Origin: Mesorhizobium sp. CAU 1732
GTDB taxonomy: Bacteria; Pseudomonadota; Alphaproteobacteria; Rhizobiales; Rhizobiaceae
Assembly (NCBI RefSeq): GCF_039888675.1
Contig: NZ_JBDQQR010000003.1
Span: 1 to 64,000, forward strand
Reading direction: 5' to 3'
Length of the DNA: 64,000 bases
Part shown: positions 36,970 through 45,626 of the stretch, piece after piece
Numbering within the stretch: the stretch's first letter is position 1
Layout: the number at the start of each line of letters is the position of its first letter
Program-made: the position numbers and the translations under genes
The notes under the pieces: model-generated
Database searches by the model: none
What the model was told of the DNA's origin: nothing
What the model saw: the letters and a program-made list of their open reading frames with translations, nothing else

Positions 36970-37944
36970 TTACTCGGCGGCTTCGCGATGCGCGTCCATC
37001 TCGGCGATGTAGCGTTCCGCCTCGAGCGCTGCCATGCAGCCCATGCCGGCGGCCGTCACCGCCTGACGATAGATGTCGTCGGTGACATCGCCGGCAGCAA
37101 AGACGCCCGGCACATTCGTGACGGTTGAATCAGGCGCGGTCCACAGATAGCCGTTGGGCTTCTGCTTCAGTTTGCCCGCGAAAAGCTCGACGGCCGGCGC
37201 ATGGCCGATCGCGACGAAGAGGCCGTCGGTCGCCATCTCCGTGACGACGCCCGTCTTGGAATGCTTCAGCTTGATGCCCGTGACGGATGGCGGCAGCGGC
37301 TTCTTCTGAACCGTTCCGACGATCTCGTCGACGAAATGGTCCCAGAGAACGGTCACGTTCTCCTTCTTGAACAGGCGTTCCTGAAGAATGCGCTCGGCGC
37401 GGAACTCGTCGCGGCGATGCACGACGGTCACGCTCTTGGCGAGGTTCGACAGGTACAGCGCTTCCTCGACGGCCGTATTGCCGCCGCCGACGACGATCAC
37501 GTCCTTGCCGCGATAGAAGAAACCGTCGCATGTGGCGCATGCCGAGACGCCGAAGCCCATGAAGGTCTGCTCGCTCGGAATGCCGAGCCACTTCGCCTGG
37601 GCGCCCGTCGCGACGATCAGCGCATCGCAGGTGTAGGTCGTGCCGGAATCCGTCGTCAGCCGGAACGGCCTGATGTCGAGGTCCACGCTGGTGACGAGAT
37701 CGGTGACGATCTTCGAACCGACATGCTCCGCCTGCTTCAGCATCTGGTCCATGAGCCAGGGCCCCTGGATCGGATCAGCGAAACCCGGATAGTTCTCCAC
37801 GTCGGTCGTGATCATGAGCTGGCCGCCCTGCTGCATCCCGGAAATGAGGATGGGTTCGAGCATGGCACGCGCCGCGTAGATAGCCGCCGTATAGCCAGCC
37901 GGACCCGAGCCGACGATAAGAACAGGCGCGTGTATCGCTGTCAT
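36970..37944 (-). CDS. trxB: Thioredoxin reductase
   Basis: A 324-residue flavoprotein with an N-terminal FAD motif (VLIVGSGPAGYTAAIYAARA), the redox-active CATC in GVSACATCDGFFYRGK (about residue 137), the NADPH motif VIVVGGGNTAVEEALYL, and the C-terminal FAD motif GVFAAGDVTD. It reduces thioredoxin with NADPH. ATG 37944 is chosen since GAAGG lies about seven bases upstream. It precedes the LsrB-like regulator, as in other Rhizobiales, which fits redox control of the pair. Confidence 0.95.
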   Translation of the reverse strand: MTAIHAPVLIVGSGPAGYTAAIYAARAMLEPILISGMQQGGQLMITTDVENYPGFADPIQGPWLMDQMLKQAEHVGSKIVTDLVTSVDLDIRPFRLTTDSGTTYTCDALIVATGAQAKWLGIPSEQTFMGFGVSACATCDGFFYRGKDVIVVGGGNTAVEEALYLSNLAKSVTVVHRRDEFRAERILQERLFKKENVTVLWDHFVDEIVGTVQKKPLPPSVTGIKLKHSKTGVVTEMATDGLFVAIGHAPAVELFAGKLKQKPNGYLWTAPDSTVTNVPGVFAAGDVTDDIYRQAVTAAGMGCMAALEAERYIAEMDAHREAAE

Positions 37945-38174
37945 GACGTTGCCTTCTCGAACCGAATCGTCCCCGCAAGGGGCACGACAGAACCTGCTGG
38001 AATGCCTCTCATGTAGGGTCTCCGGCACGGCGCTTGCAAGGCGGCGAATTGTTGCGGGGCCGAAAGGCTGGGGAAAGGTGTTGCAGAAGGACATTGCAAG
38101 GGGCAAATCGATACCCGGATGCGCCTTGGCGAAGCGGCCATCGCCGTGTCGAGAAGCTTGAGGAAAATCGCCCG

Positions 38175-38879
38175 ATGTCCGCCACAAAACTTGTACAGCG
38201 CTGGATGATGCCGCGGCTTGCGAAACAGGTCCGGGCGGCCAAACTGACCTATCTTGCCAATGAGCGGTTCCTGTCACTCGCCCGAGAGATAAAGCGGATC
38301 AAACGGGACAACGTTCCGGGCGACTTCTACGAGTTGGGCATCGCGCTCGGCGGGAGCGCGATCTTTATCGCGGGACAACTCGACGGCGCGAGGAAATTCA
38401 AGGGATTCGATGTTTTCGGGATGATCCCGCCTCCAACAGAGCGCGACGGCGAGGACACGCATGTCCGATACGAGACGATCGCGCAGGGAAAGAGCGTCGG
38501 AATTGGCGGCGACGAATACTACGGATACGTCGACAACCTCTATGAAAAGGTACTGCGTAGCTTCAGCGAGTTCAAAATCCCGGTCGATGGAGACCGCGTA
38601 TCGCTGCACAAGGGCCTGTTCGAAAACACGCTGAAGATCGGAGCGGGCGATCACATATCGCTGGCCCATATCGATTGTGATTGGTTCGACCCCGTCTATC
38701 ATTGCCTGTCGGCGATATCGCCAGTGCTTAGCCCGGGAGGCGTGATTGTCGTTGACGACTACAACGACTTCGGCGGCTGCAGAAAAGCAGTCGACTTATA
38801 TCTCGAGGAAGACAAATCCCTGTCGATGAAGAAGAGCCATCCACACGCCATTTTGGTCAAAACTTATGCGGCCTCATAG
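38175..38879 (+). CDS. TylF/MycF-family methyltransferase
   Basis: A 234-residue protein with the TylF-type core: NVPGDFYELGIALGGSAIFIA (SAM-binding start), GFDVFGMIPPP, a LAHIDCDWFDPVYHCL strand and GGVIVVDDYNDFGGCRKAVD (metal-binding aspartates). The family methylates sugar or small-molecule hydroxyls using SAM and a divalent metal. In this setting next to surface-polysaccharide genes it may methylate a glycan. AGGAAA lies upstream of the ATG. Base composition is less GC-rich than most of the window, suggesting transfer. The substrate is unknown. Confidence 0.78.
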   Translation: MSATKLVQRWMMPRLAKQVRAAKLTYLANERFLSLAREIKRIKRDNVPGDFYELGIALGGSAIFIAGQLDGARKFKGFDVFGMIPPPTERDGEDTHVRYETIAQGKSVGIGGDEYYGYVDNLYEKVLRSFSEFKIPVDGDRVSLHKGLFENTLKIGAGDHISLAHIDCDWFDPVYHCLSAISPVLSPGGVIVVDDYNDFGGCRKAVDLYLEEDKSLSMKKSHPHAILVKTYAAS

Positions 38880-38887
38880 CCTGAGAA

Positions 38888-39520
38888 CTATCGCGACGTT
38901 CTCAAACCAAATATCCGGCGAATGGAGAAACGCTTCTTCGTCCGTAAAAATATGTCGTCGATCGGCTCAAGATCGCTCCAATTTCTCAAAGCATGATCCG
39001 ATGCGTCACGCCCAAGCACGGCCTTGACGATGCACGTATTGTTTACCCCCGTCACGACGCGCGCATAAGAGATGTAGGGCGACACAACATCCAGAATATC
39101 ATTCAATGACGGATATCTGTTTGTCAGGATCATCTCCTTCCTGGGCGGTGATTTCTCGGGAAAAAGATAAGAAAAAATAATCTTCGACCCGGGAGAACTG
39201 GCGCTTATGTTCTTGAAGAAATTCGGAACATCCTCAAGATACTCAAGAAAGCCGGCGCATACGGCAACGGAGAACCCGCCTTCGGGCAAGGCGAAATGCG
39301 TGTTGTAGTCGACCACGAACGTGCCCGGTATTTCATTGACCGCGTCGATCGGGGTGTAAATGCAATTCGGCGGGATGAAGCGGGCAAGCTTTCTATTGCC
39401 GGCGCCGAAGTCGAAGACGCGTTCCCCCGGCTCGATATGTTTTGCGATGATGCGGGCGCGCCATTCCCAACCCGGCTGTTCGCCTGAAGCAACCCCACGC
39501 CAGGTATGTTCTTCCAGCAT
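38888..39520 (-). CDS. Class I SAM-dependent methyltransferase-like protein
   Basis: The 210-residue protein shows a methyltransferase fold: GERVFDFGAGNRKLARFIPPN (motif I DFGAGNRK), IYTPIDAVNEIPG and AVCAGFLEYLEDVPNFF (motif resembling AxxxLEY in glycan methyltransferases). ATG 39520 is preferred over ATG 39571 because GAGGGG lies six bases before it. It is convergent with the TylF-like gene (eight-base gap), and both have a lower GC content than flanking genes. It may act in glycan decoration. No close subfamily was recognised. Confidence 0.68.
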   Translation of the reverse strand: MLEEHTWRGVASGEQPGWEWRARIIAKHIEPGERVFDFGAGNRKLARFIPPNCIYTPIDAVNEIPGTFVVDYNTHFALPEGGFSVAVCAGFLEYLEDVPNFFKNISASSPGSKIIFSYLFPEKSPPRKEMILTNRYPSLNDILDVVSPYISYARVVTGVNNTCIVKAVLGRDASDHALRNWSDLEPIDDIFLRTKKRFSIRRIFGLRTSR

Positions 39521-39708
39521 TTCGATCCCCTCGGAGCGGGTTATGTCTTGCCTAGTGAACAGGATATGCAAGGAAACGGCCAGACCCGCCTTAGCAGGCG
39601 CGTAATCCTTTGGTAGGACGTATTTTCTCGAAAGTCCGCGCCATGCTTCCCCTGCTGCGCCGTGTCATGTAGGTAGCGTTGAACAACCCGTTTGGCTCGA
39701 AGAATTCA

Positions 39709-40185
39709 ATGCTCTCCAAATCGACCCTGGACACCATCGACTGGAAGATTCTGCGCGAACTTCAGGACGACGGGAGGATGACAAACGTCGAACTGTCGCG
39801 GCGCGTCGGCATATCCGCGCCCCCGTGCCTGCGTCGCGTCAAGCGGCTGGAGGACAGCGGGGTCATTCGCGGTTATCGGGCATTGCTCAACGCCAAAGAT
39901 CTGGGCCTCGATGTCGTCGCTTTTTGTCTCGTAGGGCTTCAGCATCAGTCGGACGCCGAATTGAAGGCATTCGCGGAACGAGCGCGCAATTGGTCTCTGG
40001 TACGCCGCGCCTGGATGGTTTCCGGCGAATCGGACTTCATGCTCCACTGCGTCGCAAGCGACCTTTCCACCTTCCAGACCTTCGTGATCGAAGAACTCAC
40101 CTCCGCCCCCAATGTGGATACGGTGCGAACCGCGCTGACCATCAAGCAGGTGAAGGACGAAGGGCTTGTGTCGATCGACGGATAG
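39709..40185 (+). CDS. lrp: Lrp/AsnC-family transcriptional regulator
   Basis: The 158-residue protein has the AsnC helix-turn-helix (TIDWKILRELQDDGRMTNVE, LSRRVGISAPPCLRRVKRLE) and a C-terminal RAM/ACT-like ligand domain (FCLVGLQHQSDAELKAFAER ... TSAPNVDTVRTALTIKQVKDEG). Length and domains are complete. In Sinorhizobium the corresponding lrp gene ends the LPS-core gene cluster that starts at greA, next to trxB, and here it separates the methyltransferases from the pyruvyl transferase. The amino acid effector is not known. Confidence 0.88.
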   Translation: MLSKSTLDTIDWKILRELQDDGRMTNVELSRRVGISAPPCLRRVKRLEDSGVIRGYRALLNAKDLGLDVVAFCLVGLQHQSDAELKAFAERARNWSLVRRAWMVSGESDFMLHCVASDLSTFQTFVIEELTSAPNVDTVRTALTIKQVKDEGLVSIDG

Positions 40186-40234
40186 CCGAAAGGCTCAGCA
40201 CCGCGATCGTTCACTTGGAGGCAGGCTGGGTCAC

Positions 40235-41215
40235 ATGAGGCAGACGAATATCGCCATCCTGGATACCGCCGTGGGATCGGACAATCTCGGCGACCAGATC
40301 ATCATGGAATCCGTCGATTCGGAGATCGCGGCCCTTTTCCCGAACGGCTTCGTGTTCCGCGTGCCGACGCACAGCGCAACGGACAAATACGCAAGAAAGC
40401 TTCTTCGGAAGGCGGACCATATTTTTGCGGGCGGCACGAACCTGCTGTTCTCCAACTGGTCAGGCGGCAGGCAGTGGCGGTTGCGGTTCCCCGACCTCGC
40501 GGCAATGGACAAGAAGCTGGTGCTGATGGGAACCGGCTGGTCGCAGTACCAGTCCGCTCCCGACTTGCGAACACGCTTTGCCTACAAGCGTATCCTGTCG
40601 CCGATCCTCGCCCATTCGCTGCGCGATTCCTATTCCGTCAAGCATCTGCAAGCATGTGGCTTCGACCGTCTTGCCAATACCGGATGCCCGACATTGTGGA
40701 ATCTGGCAGCCGATTGGCGGCCTGTCAGCTCTGGTGCGCGATCCGACACGGTCGTCTGCACGATAACCGACTATCACAAGTCCCCGGAACGCGACCGCGC
40801 GATGATCGGCGCGCTTGCCCGGCGCTACGCACGGGTCATGGTCTGGATCCAGGGATCACACGACCTCGCCTATCTTCGCGAACTGGATATGCCGGGCATC
40901 GAGATTATCCAGCCATCGCTCCGGGCGTTCGATCGCGTTCTGGAGTCCGATTTGTCGCTCGATTATGTCGGAACGCGTCTCCACGCAGGCATACGCGCAT
41001 TGCAGAAGGGACGGCGAGCGATAATCGTCAGTATCGACAATCGCGCCCGCGAGATGGGGCGGGATTTCAAGCTCCCAACGGTTGAAAGAGAAGGGATCGG
41101 CAGCCTCGACGCACGTCTCGACAACTGGCCGACCGAACGCATCGAACTGCCAATCCGTTCAATCGAGGCATGGCGTTCTCAGTTCATGAACCCTGAAAGC
41201 GCTGACCGAAATTGA
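40235..41215 (+). CDS. Polysaccharide pyruvyl transferase-family protein
   Basis: A 326-residue protein with the opening IAILDTAVGSDNLGDQIIME (the N-x-GD motif of CsaB/WcaK-type enzymes), FAGGTNLLFSNWSGG and the C-terminal DYVGTRLHAGIRALQKGRRAIIVSIDNRAREM (conserved RxHxxI motif). Family members transfer pyruvate ketals from phosphoenolpyruvate to sugars of exopolysaccharide or cell wall. It overlaps the following glycosyltransferase by four bases (TTGA), indicating a two-gene operon that decorates a surface glycan. Confidence 0.85.
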   Translation: MRQTNIAILDTAVGSDNLGDQIIMESVDSEIAALFPNGFVFRVPTHSATDKYARKLLRKADHIFAGGTNLLFSNWSGGRQWRLRFPDLAAMDKKLVLMGTGWSQYQSAPDLRTRFAYKRILSPILAHSLRDSYSVKHLQACGFDRLANTGCPTLWNLAADWRPVSSGARSDTVVCTITDYHKSPERDRAMIGALARRYARVMVWIQGSHDLAYLRELDMPGIEIIQPSLRAFDRVLESDLSLDYVGTRLHAGIRALQKGRRAIIVSIDNRAREMGRDFKLPTVEREGIGSLDARLDNWPTERIELPIRSIEAWRSQFMNPESADRN

Positions 41216-41991
41216 GCAATGTCGTCAACATGCTCTGGATCGGTGGCAGCCTCGGCCGTATCGAGCAGCTTTCGATCGCATCGTGGCTGGCGGCCGGCTA
41301 TCATGTCAGGCTGCACACCTATGGCGACGTGCGGGGCGTTCCGACCGCGGTGGAGATGAGCGATGCCAACGCGGTCGCACCGGCGGCTGAAATCGAGAAT
41401 CTGAGACACCGCAAGACCCGCTCTTATGCATTGGCTTCCGATTACTTCCGTTATCGGTTGCAAGCTCAAGGCCAAGGCCTCTGGTCAGATCTCGATATCG
41501 TGTGCCTGAAGCCGCTGAACCTGCCGAACCGCGTCATTTTTGGTCTGGAGAGCTGGGACTTCATCAACGGAGCCGTCCTTTCGCTGGACCCGTCGCTCGC
41601 TATGACAGCGGAACTTGCTGGCCTTTTCGACCGCAGCTTCGTGCCTCCATGGCTACCGCGAAAGCGAAAGGTCCAGTGGGCATTGAGGCGTGCTGTTGGT
41701 CAAAAACCGACGCCAGCCCGGCTTCCGTGGGGAACGTTCGGCCCGCGCGCAATCACCGCGATGGCGCGCAAGCACGATCTCTTCTGGGAGGCTCAGCCGA
41801 CATTCGTCTTCTATCCGCTCCATGCGCGCGAGGCGCATTACATGTACGACCCACGCTTCTCGCTGGAGAGCCGGATCAACGAGCGAACGCTGACGGTGCA
41901 CCTCTGGAACGAGGCACTGCGAGGCCTCAAATCAGAGGCCCCGCCAAAGGGATCAGCACTGGATGTTCTGAACAAGCGCTTCGGTATCTAA
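41212..41991 (+). CDS. DXD-motif glycosyltransferase (capsule/LPS type)
   Basis: The 259-residue protein contains NMLWIGGSLGRIEQLSIASW, the substrate-binding RSYALASDYFRYRLQAQG and the DXD motif GLWSDLDIVCLKPL, followed by FINGAVLSLDPS and VHLWNEALRG. It belongs with the Gly_transf_sug (DXD) group of nucleotide-sugar transferases. The start is TTG at 41212, overlapping the stop of the pyruvyl transferase gene; ATG 41230 is an alternative. No membrane helix is visible. It lies at the greA side of the locus that carries lps genes in Sinorhizobium. Confidence 0.82.
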   Translation: MSNVVNMLWIGGSLGRIEQLSIASWLAAGYHVRLHTYGDVRGVPTAVEMSDANAVAPAAEIENLRHRKTRSYALASDYFRYRLQAQGQGLWSDLDIVCLKPLNLPNRVIFGLESWDFINGAVLSLDPSLAMTAELAGLFDRSFVPPWLPRKRKVQWALRRAVGQKPTPARLPWGTFGPRAITAMARKHDLFWEAQPTFVFYPLHAREAHYMYDPRFSLESRINERTLTVHLWNEALRGLKSEAPPKGSALDVLNKRFGI

Positions 41992-42019
41992 AGACCGTGC
42001 TTGTTGCGCTGTAGCCCTC

Positions 42020-42493
42020 TCACGCCCAGCGCAGTTCCAGGATTTCATAGCCGCGGGCGCCGCCTGGGGCGTTGACTTCGATTTCGTCGCCGACTTCCTT
42101 GCCGATCAGCGCGCGCGCGATGGGGGATGAAATCGATATGCGGCCAGCCTTCACGTCGGCTTCCTGGTCGCCGACGATCTGGTAGGTCTTCTTTTCCTCG
42201 GTGTCGTCATCCACGAGAACCACGATGGCGCCGAACTTGATCTTTTCGCCCGACAGCTTCGAGACGTCGATGACGTCCGCGCGCGCGATCAGGTCCTCCA
42301 GCTCGTTCACGCGGCCCTCGTTCAGGCTCTGCGACTCCTTGGCAGCGTGGTACTCGGCATTTTCGGAAAGATCGCCATGCGAACGGGCTTCCGAAATGGC
42401 CTCGATGATGCGCGGACGCTCTTCCTGCTGGCGCCAGCGCAGCTCTTCCTTGAGCGCCTCGAACCCGCCAACCGTCATCGGGACCTTGTTCAT
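42020..42493 (-). CDS. greA: Transcription elongation factor GreA
   Basis: A 157-residue protein with the N-terminal coiled coil ([20 protein letters not shown], then [20 protein letters not shown] containing the acidic tip GDLSENAEY) and the C-terminal FKBP-like domain ([12 protein letters not shown] ... [20 protein letters not shown]). GreA stimulates RNA cleavage in backtracked RNA polymerase. AAAGG lies eight bases before the ATG. A hairpin with a T-run in its leader may attenuate transcription. It is usually preceded by carB in rhizobia; here a small membrane-protein gene is upstream instead. Confidence 0.97.
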   Translation of the reverse strand: MNKVPMTVGGFEALKEELRWRQQEERPRIIEAISEARSHGDLSENAEYHAAKESQSLNEGRVNELEDLIARADVIDVSKLSGEKIKFGAIVVLVDDDTEEKKTYQIVGDQEADVKAGRISISSPIARALIGKEVGDEIEVNAPGGARGYEILELRWA

Positions 42494-42551
42494 TTCAAAA
42501 CCTTTCTGCCCATTTCCAGCGCCGCATTCCGGGGAATGGGCACAAAAAGAA

Positions 42552-42583
42552 AACGGTCCGGAAGCCGCGACCAACGAACCGTT
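42552..42583 (-). promoter_or_regulatory. Terminator-like hairpin in the greA leader
   Basis: On the minus strand AACGGT...ACCGTT encloses a 20-base G+C-rich loop and is followed by TTTCTTTTTG, about 60 bases before the greA start codon. It looks like an intrinsic terminator or attenuator. E. coli greA also has a leader terminator producing short RNAs, but no homology is claimed. Confidence 0.5.
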
Positions 42584-42719
42584 CATTGCTTGTTCGGCGA
42601 AATATAACAATTCCGGCGCAGTTTTCACGAAGAATCTTGCCTGACCCAAGGGAACAATCCCGCTGCATCAGCCAAATCATTGCTGTAGCGTGGAAAATCT
42701 CGACCCCAACGCGCCTTGG

Positions 42720-43073
42720 TCATCCACCACGGAAGATCAGTGCCGCTCCGCCGGCGATCAACGTGAACCCCGCGACGTGGTTCCAGGTGATGCCCTCCTT
42801 CAGATAGAAAACTGAGAACACCACGAAGGCGCTGAGCGTGATGACCTCCTGCATGGTCTTCAACTCGGCCGCCGAATAGACCTCGTGGCCGATGCGGTTT
42901 GCCGGAACGGCCAGGCAATACTCGATGAAGGCGATCATCCAGCTAAACAGGATCACGACGTAGAGCGGCGACGTCTTGAACTTGAGATGGCCGTACCAGG
43001 CGAACGTCATGAAAATGTTGGAGCCGACGAGCAGCAGGATCGGCAGCACTTTGGGAGAAAGCACGAACGACAT
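42720..43073 (-). CDS. Small DMT-family (DUF486) membrane protein
   Basis: The 117-residue protein has four membrane helices: VLPILLLVGSNIFMTFAWYG, VVILFSWMIAFIEYCLAVP, VITLSAFVVFSVFYL and HVAGFTLIAGGAALIF. The NIFMTFAWYGHLK and SWMIAFIEYCLAVPANRIG motifs are the DUF486 signature of small drug/metabolite-transporter-like proteins. Function is unknown. ATG 43073 gives the usual length; an upstream ATG at 43109 would add a 12-residue non-hydrophobic start. It lies upstream of greA on the same strand but 226 bases away. Confidence 0.85.
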   Translation of the reverse strand: MSFVLSPKVLPILLLVGSNIFMTFAWYGHLKFKTSPLYVVILFSWMIAFIEYCLAVPANRIGHEVYSAAELKTMQEVITLSAFVVFSVFYLKEGITWNHVAGFTLIAGGAALIFRGG

Positions 43074-43240
43074 GGCGAGATGATCCGCATGGGAGGAATG
43101 ACGCGCCATTTCGCGCCAGCCCGCGGTGCTGTCAATATGACGTGGGGGGCGCACGTGGCCGCTATCGACGCACGGGTCCCGCTAGCGTGGAGTTTTGGGT
43201 AAATTCCCGTATGGTGAGCCGACTGCGGAGGAGCGAAGCC

Positions 43241-43669
43241 TTGCAAAAACCCGTCGAGAAAGAGTGGGACCTGACGATCGACCCGGACACGGTGCGGCTG
43301 TTCGTACTGAAAGCGAAGACGCTCAGTGCCGCGCTCAACCACGACTACGAGGCGGGCAACGAGCACGAGGTGGAACTCGACGACCAGGCGCGCGAGACCC
43401 ATCACCATGACGGTCTGGCGGAAGAGGAATCTGAGGATCTGACCGAGCGGGAATTTCGTGCGCTCATCAACGACCTCAATGTGGACGAAGCGGCCGAGCT
43501 GATCGCGATCATGTGGATCGGCCGCGGCGATTTCGACGTCGCGGAGTGGCAGGATGCGGTTGCCGAGGCGCGCGGGCGCGGCAGCAAGCGGCGCGCCTCG
43601 ACCTACCTGCTGGGAATGCCGATGCTGGGCGACTGGCTCGAAGAAGGGCTCGAGGCGATCGGCGCCTGA
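43241..43669 (+). CDS. DUF3775-domain protein
   Basis: The 142-residue, highly acidic protein has a helical N-terminus (TIDPDTVRLFVLKAKTLSAAL) and a compact C-terminal half (LTEREFRALINDLNVDEAAEL, IMWIGRGDFDVAEW, LLGMPMLGDWLEEGL) that corresponds to DUF3775. TTG at 43241 is preferred: GGAGGAG lies seven bases before it, whereas ATG 43211 has no RBS. Function is unknown in the whole family. No membrane segment or signal is present. Confidence 0.8.
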   Translation: MQKPVEKEWDLTIDPDTVRLFVLKAKTLSAALNHDYEAGNEHEVELDDQARETHHHDGLAEEESEDLTEREFRALINDLNVDEAAELIAIMWIGRGDFDVAEWQDAVAEARGRGSKRRASTYLLGMPMLGDWLEEGLEAIGA

Positions 43670-43738
43670 AATGCCGCGTAACGCGATGTGAAGCGCATCG
43701 CCATTGCCGCGACCACCGCACCGGACCATGTCGCAGCA

Positions 43739-44671
43739 ATGACGATTGCACTTCGGCGTTGGCTTCTCATCGGATTTCCATGTGTTGCGGCCCTTCTCGC
43801 CATTGGCGCGGCGGGGTCATTTGCCCAGACCGAGAGTCCGCTGCCGCCGCGGATGGAAGCACCCGATCTGAAGCAGGAAGTCGTGCCGGAGGCTGGCGAA
43901 GACGACGCCGATACACGCAACGACAGCGAGGAGCCCGCTGAGGGCGAACAGGCCGATACCCTCCCGCCCTCTTCGGAAGCGCCCCTGCCCTCGGAGCGGC
44001 CGGAACTTCCGACCGATACCGCGAAAGAGCCTGCCGCCGATGGCGATCAGCCCGTGGACAAAGAGTCCCCGCGAGAGCCGGAACCCAAACCCAAGGTGAC
44101 CGCCAAACCGTCGAGCACCAAAATGCCCGGCGAAGAGGTTGCATGCCGGGCAAAGCTGCGCGAACTGGGCGTCACCTTCAGGGAGCACGCACCTCTTTCG
44201 GAGCCGGAAGGGTGCTCGGCCGCTCACCCGATCACCGTCAGCCAACTCCCGGACGGCGTGATGCTGGAGCCTGAGGCCGTCCTGACATGCGCCATGGCGG
44301 AAGCGACCGCCCGCTTCGTGAAGGACCAGGCAGGCCCGATCCTGGAGAAGGAATTCGGTTCGGAACTGTCGACAGTCAATCAGGTATCGTCTTACGTCTG
44401 CCGGCCTCGCAACGGCACGAACAAGCTGTCCGAACACGCCTTCGCCAATGCCTTGGACTGGGGCGCGCTCATTCTTGCCGACGGAACGCGGATCGACGTG
44501 CAGGGCTACAAGCGGTCGGAACCGCGCCGCACCCGCATCATCCAGGCGATCCGGGACGCCGCCTGCGGGCCGTTCAAGACCGTGCTCGGACCGGGCAGCG
44601 ATGCGGATCACGCCGACCATTTCCACTTCGATCTCGCCCAGCGCAGAAACGGCGGCACTTTCTGCCAATAG
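43739..44671 (+). CDS. Secreted extensin-like (D,D-carboxypeptidase-fold) protein with acidic linker
   Basis: A signal peptide (WLLIGFPCVAALLAIGAAGSFA) is followed by an acidic, proline-rich linker of about 90 residues and an Extensin-like_C domain: CRAKLRELGVTFREHAP, VLTCAMAEATARF, SSYVCRPRNG, KLSEHAFANALDWGAL and the metal-site-like GPGSDADHADHFHFDL. The His/Asp arrangement resembles peptidoglycan D,D-peptidases of the DacB/VanY superfamily. GTG 43688 would lengthen the N-terminus. It is followed by a paralogue, so the locus arose by tandem duplication. Confidence 0.83.
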   Translation: MTIALRRWLLIGFPCVAALLAIGAAGSFAQTESPLPPRMEAPDLKQEVVPEAGEDDADTRNDSEEPAEGEQADTLPPSSEAPLPSERPELPTDTAKEPAADGDQPVDKESPREPEPKPKVTAKPSSTKMPGEEVACRAKLRELGVTFREHAPLSEPEGCSAAHPITVSQLPDGVMLEPEAVLTCAMAEATARFVKDQAGPILEKEFGSELSTVNQVSSYVCRPRNGTNKLSEHAFANALDWGALILADGTRIDVQGYKRSEPRRTRIIQAIRDAACGPFKTVLGPGSDADHADHFHFDLAQRRNGGTFCQ

Positions 44672-44790
44672 GTGCCTTCTGCCAGCAGGTGCGGAGGACA
44701 CATTTCAAACACAGGCGTGAAATGTCGCACTGATGTTTCCTTTACCGTTGCCCCGTACCATCGGTTTTGGTCTGGGATAGGGAACGCGAC

Positions 44791-45609
44791 ATGCCCGATG
44801 TTTTGCGTAGCGGGGTAGCGAAGCTTTACGCGCATCTGAAAAACCGCCTGCGTTTCATCGCGAGCGCGCTTGTCGTCGCCGGCGGCGCGGCAGCCTTTTC
44901 GTCGTGTTCGGTGACGAGCGTTCTCACGCCGCAGGTCGATGTCGGCGCGCAGACGTCGTCGGTGTCGCAATCGCGCGGACTCGCGCGTCTGGTGCCGTCC
45001 AACCCGATGATGGCGGCCTATCCGCGTTTTCAACCACCTGCGGCACCCGGCATGTCCATGCCCGCGGACGAAGTCGCGTGCAGGAAGCAGCTTCGCCGGC
45101 TGGGCGTGACCTACAAGGATCTCGCGCCGATCAATGACGGCGGCGCCTGCCAGATCGATTACCCCGTGCAGGTCCAGCAACTCTCCGGCAACATCGCGAT
45201 GAAGCCGCATGCGACGCTGACCTGCGCGATGGCCGTCGCGTTCGCCTCATGGACAAAGAACGAGCTCGCCTCTGCCGCCCGCTGGAAATACCTGTCGGGC
45301 GTTCAGACGATCCATCAGGGCTCGAGCTACTCCTGCCGCAACATCCGCCGTTCAGGTGGCGTCGCGTCCGAACACTCCAAGGGCAACGCGCTCGACGTCA
45401 TGCGCATCGAGCTCAAGAACGGCCGCGACATCGACGTGCGCAAGCCGGGCTGGTTCGCATTCCGTGAAAAGAGCCTGTTGAGGAACGTGCGCAGCGGCGG
45501 CTGCCAATACTTCACGACGGTGCTGGGCCCCGGCTACGACGCCGATCACGCGGACCACTTCCACTTCGACATCAAGAACCGCCGGAACGGCTACGTCGCC
45601 TGCCGCTGA
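44791..45609 (+). CDS. Extensin-like lipoprotein, paralogue of the preceding gene
   Basis: The signal ends in a lipobox-like AAFSSC (lipidation cysteine about residue 39). The C-terminal domain repeats the pattern of the neighbour: CRKQLRRLGVTYKDLAP, LTCAMAVAFASW, GSSYSCRNI, SEHSKGNALDVMRIEL and GPGYDADHADHFHFDI. The His-x-His-Phe-Asp end is intact in both. AGGGA lies seven bases before ATG 44791. The linker is shorter and not acidic. The two probably act on peptidoglycan, one soluble and one membrane-anchored. Confidence 0.83.
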   Translation: MPDVLRSGVAKLYAHLKNRLRFIASALVVAGGAAAFSSCSVTSVLTPQVDVGAQTSSVSQSRGLARLVPSNPMMAAYPRFQPPAAPGMSMPADEVACRKQLRRLGVTYKDLAPINDGGACQIDYPVQVQQLSGNIAMKPHATLTCAMAVAFASWTKNELASAARWKYLSGVQTIHQGSSYSCRNIRRSGGVASEHSKGNALDVMRIELKNGRDIDVRKPGWFAFREKSLLRNVRSGGCQYFTTVLGPGYDADHADHFHFDIKNRRNGYVACR

Positions 45610-45626
45610 TTCAGGTATGATGCCGG

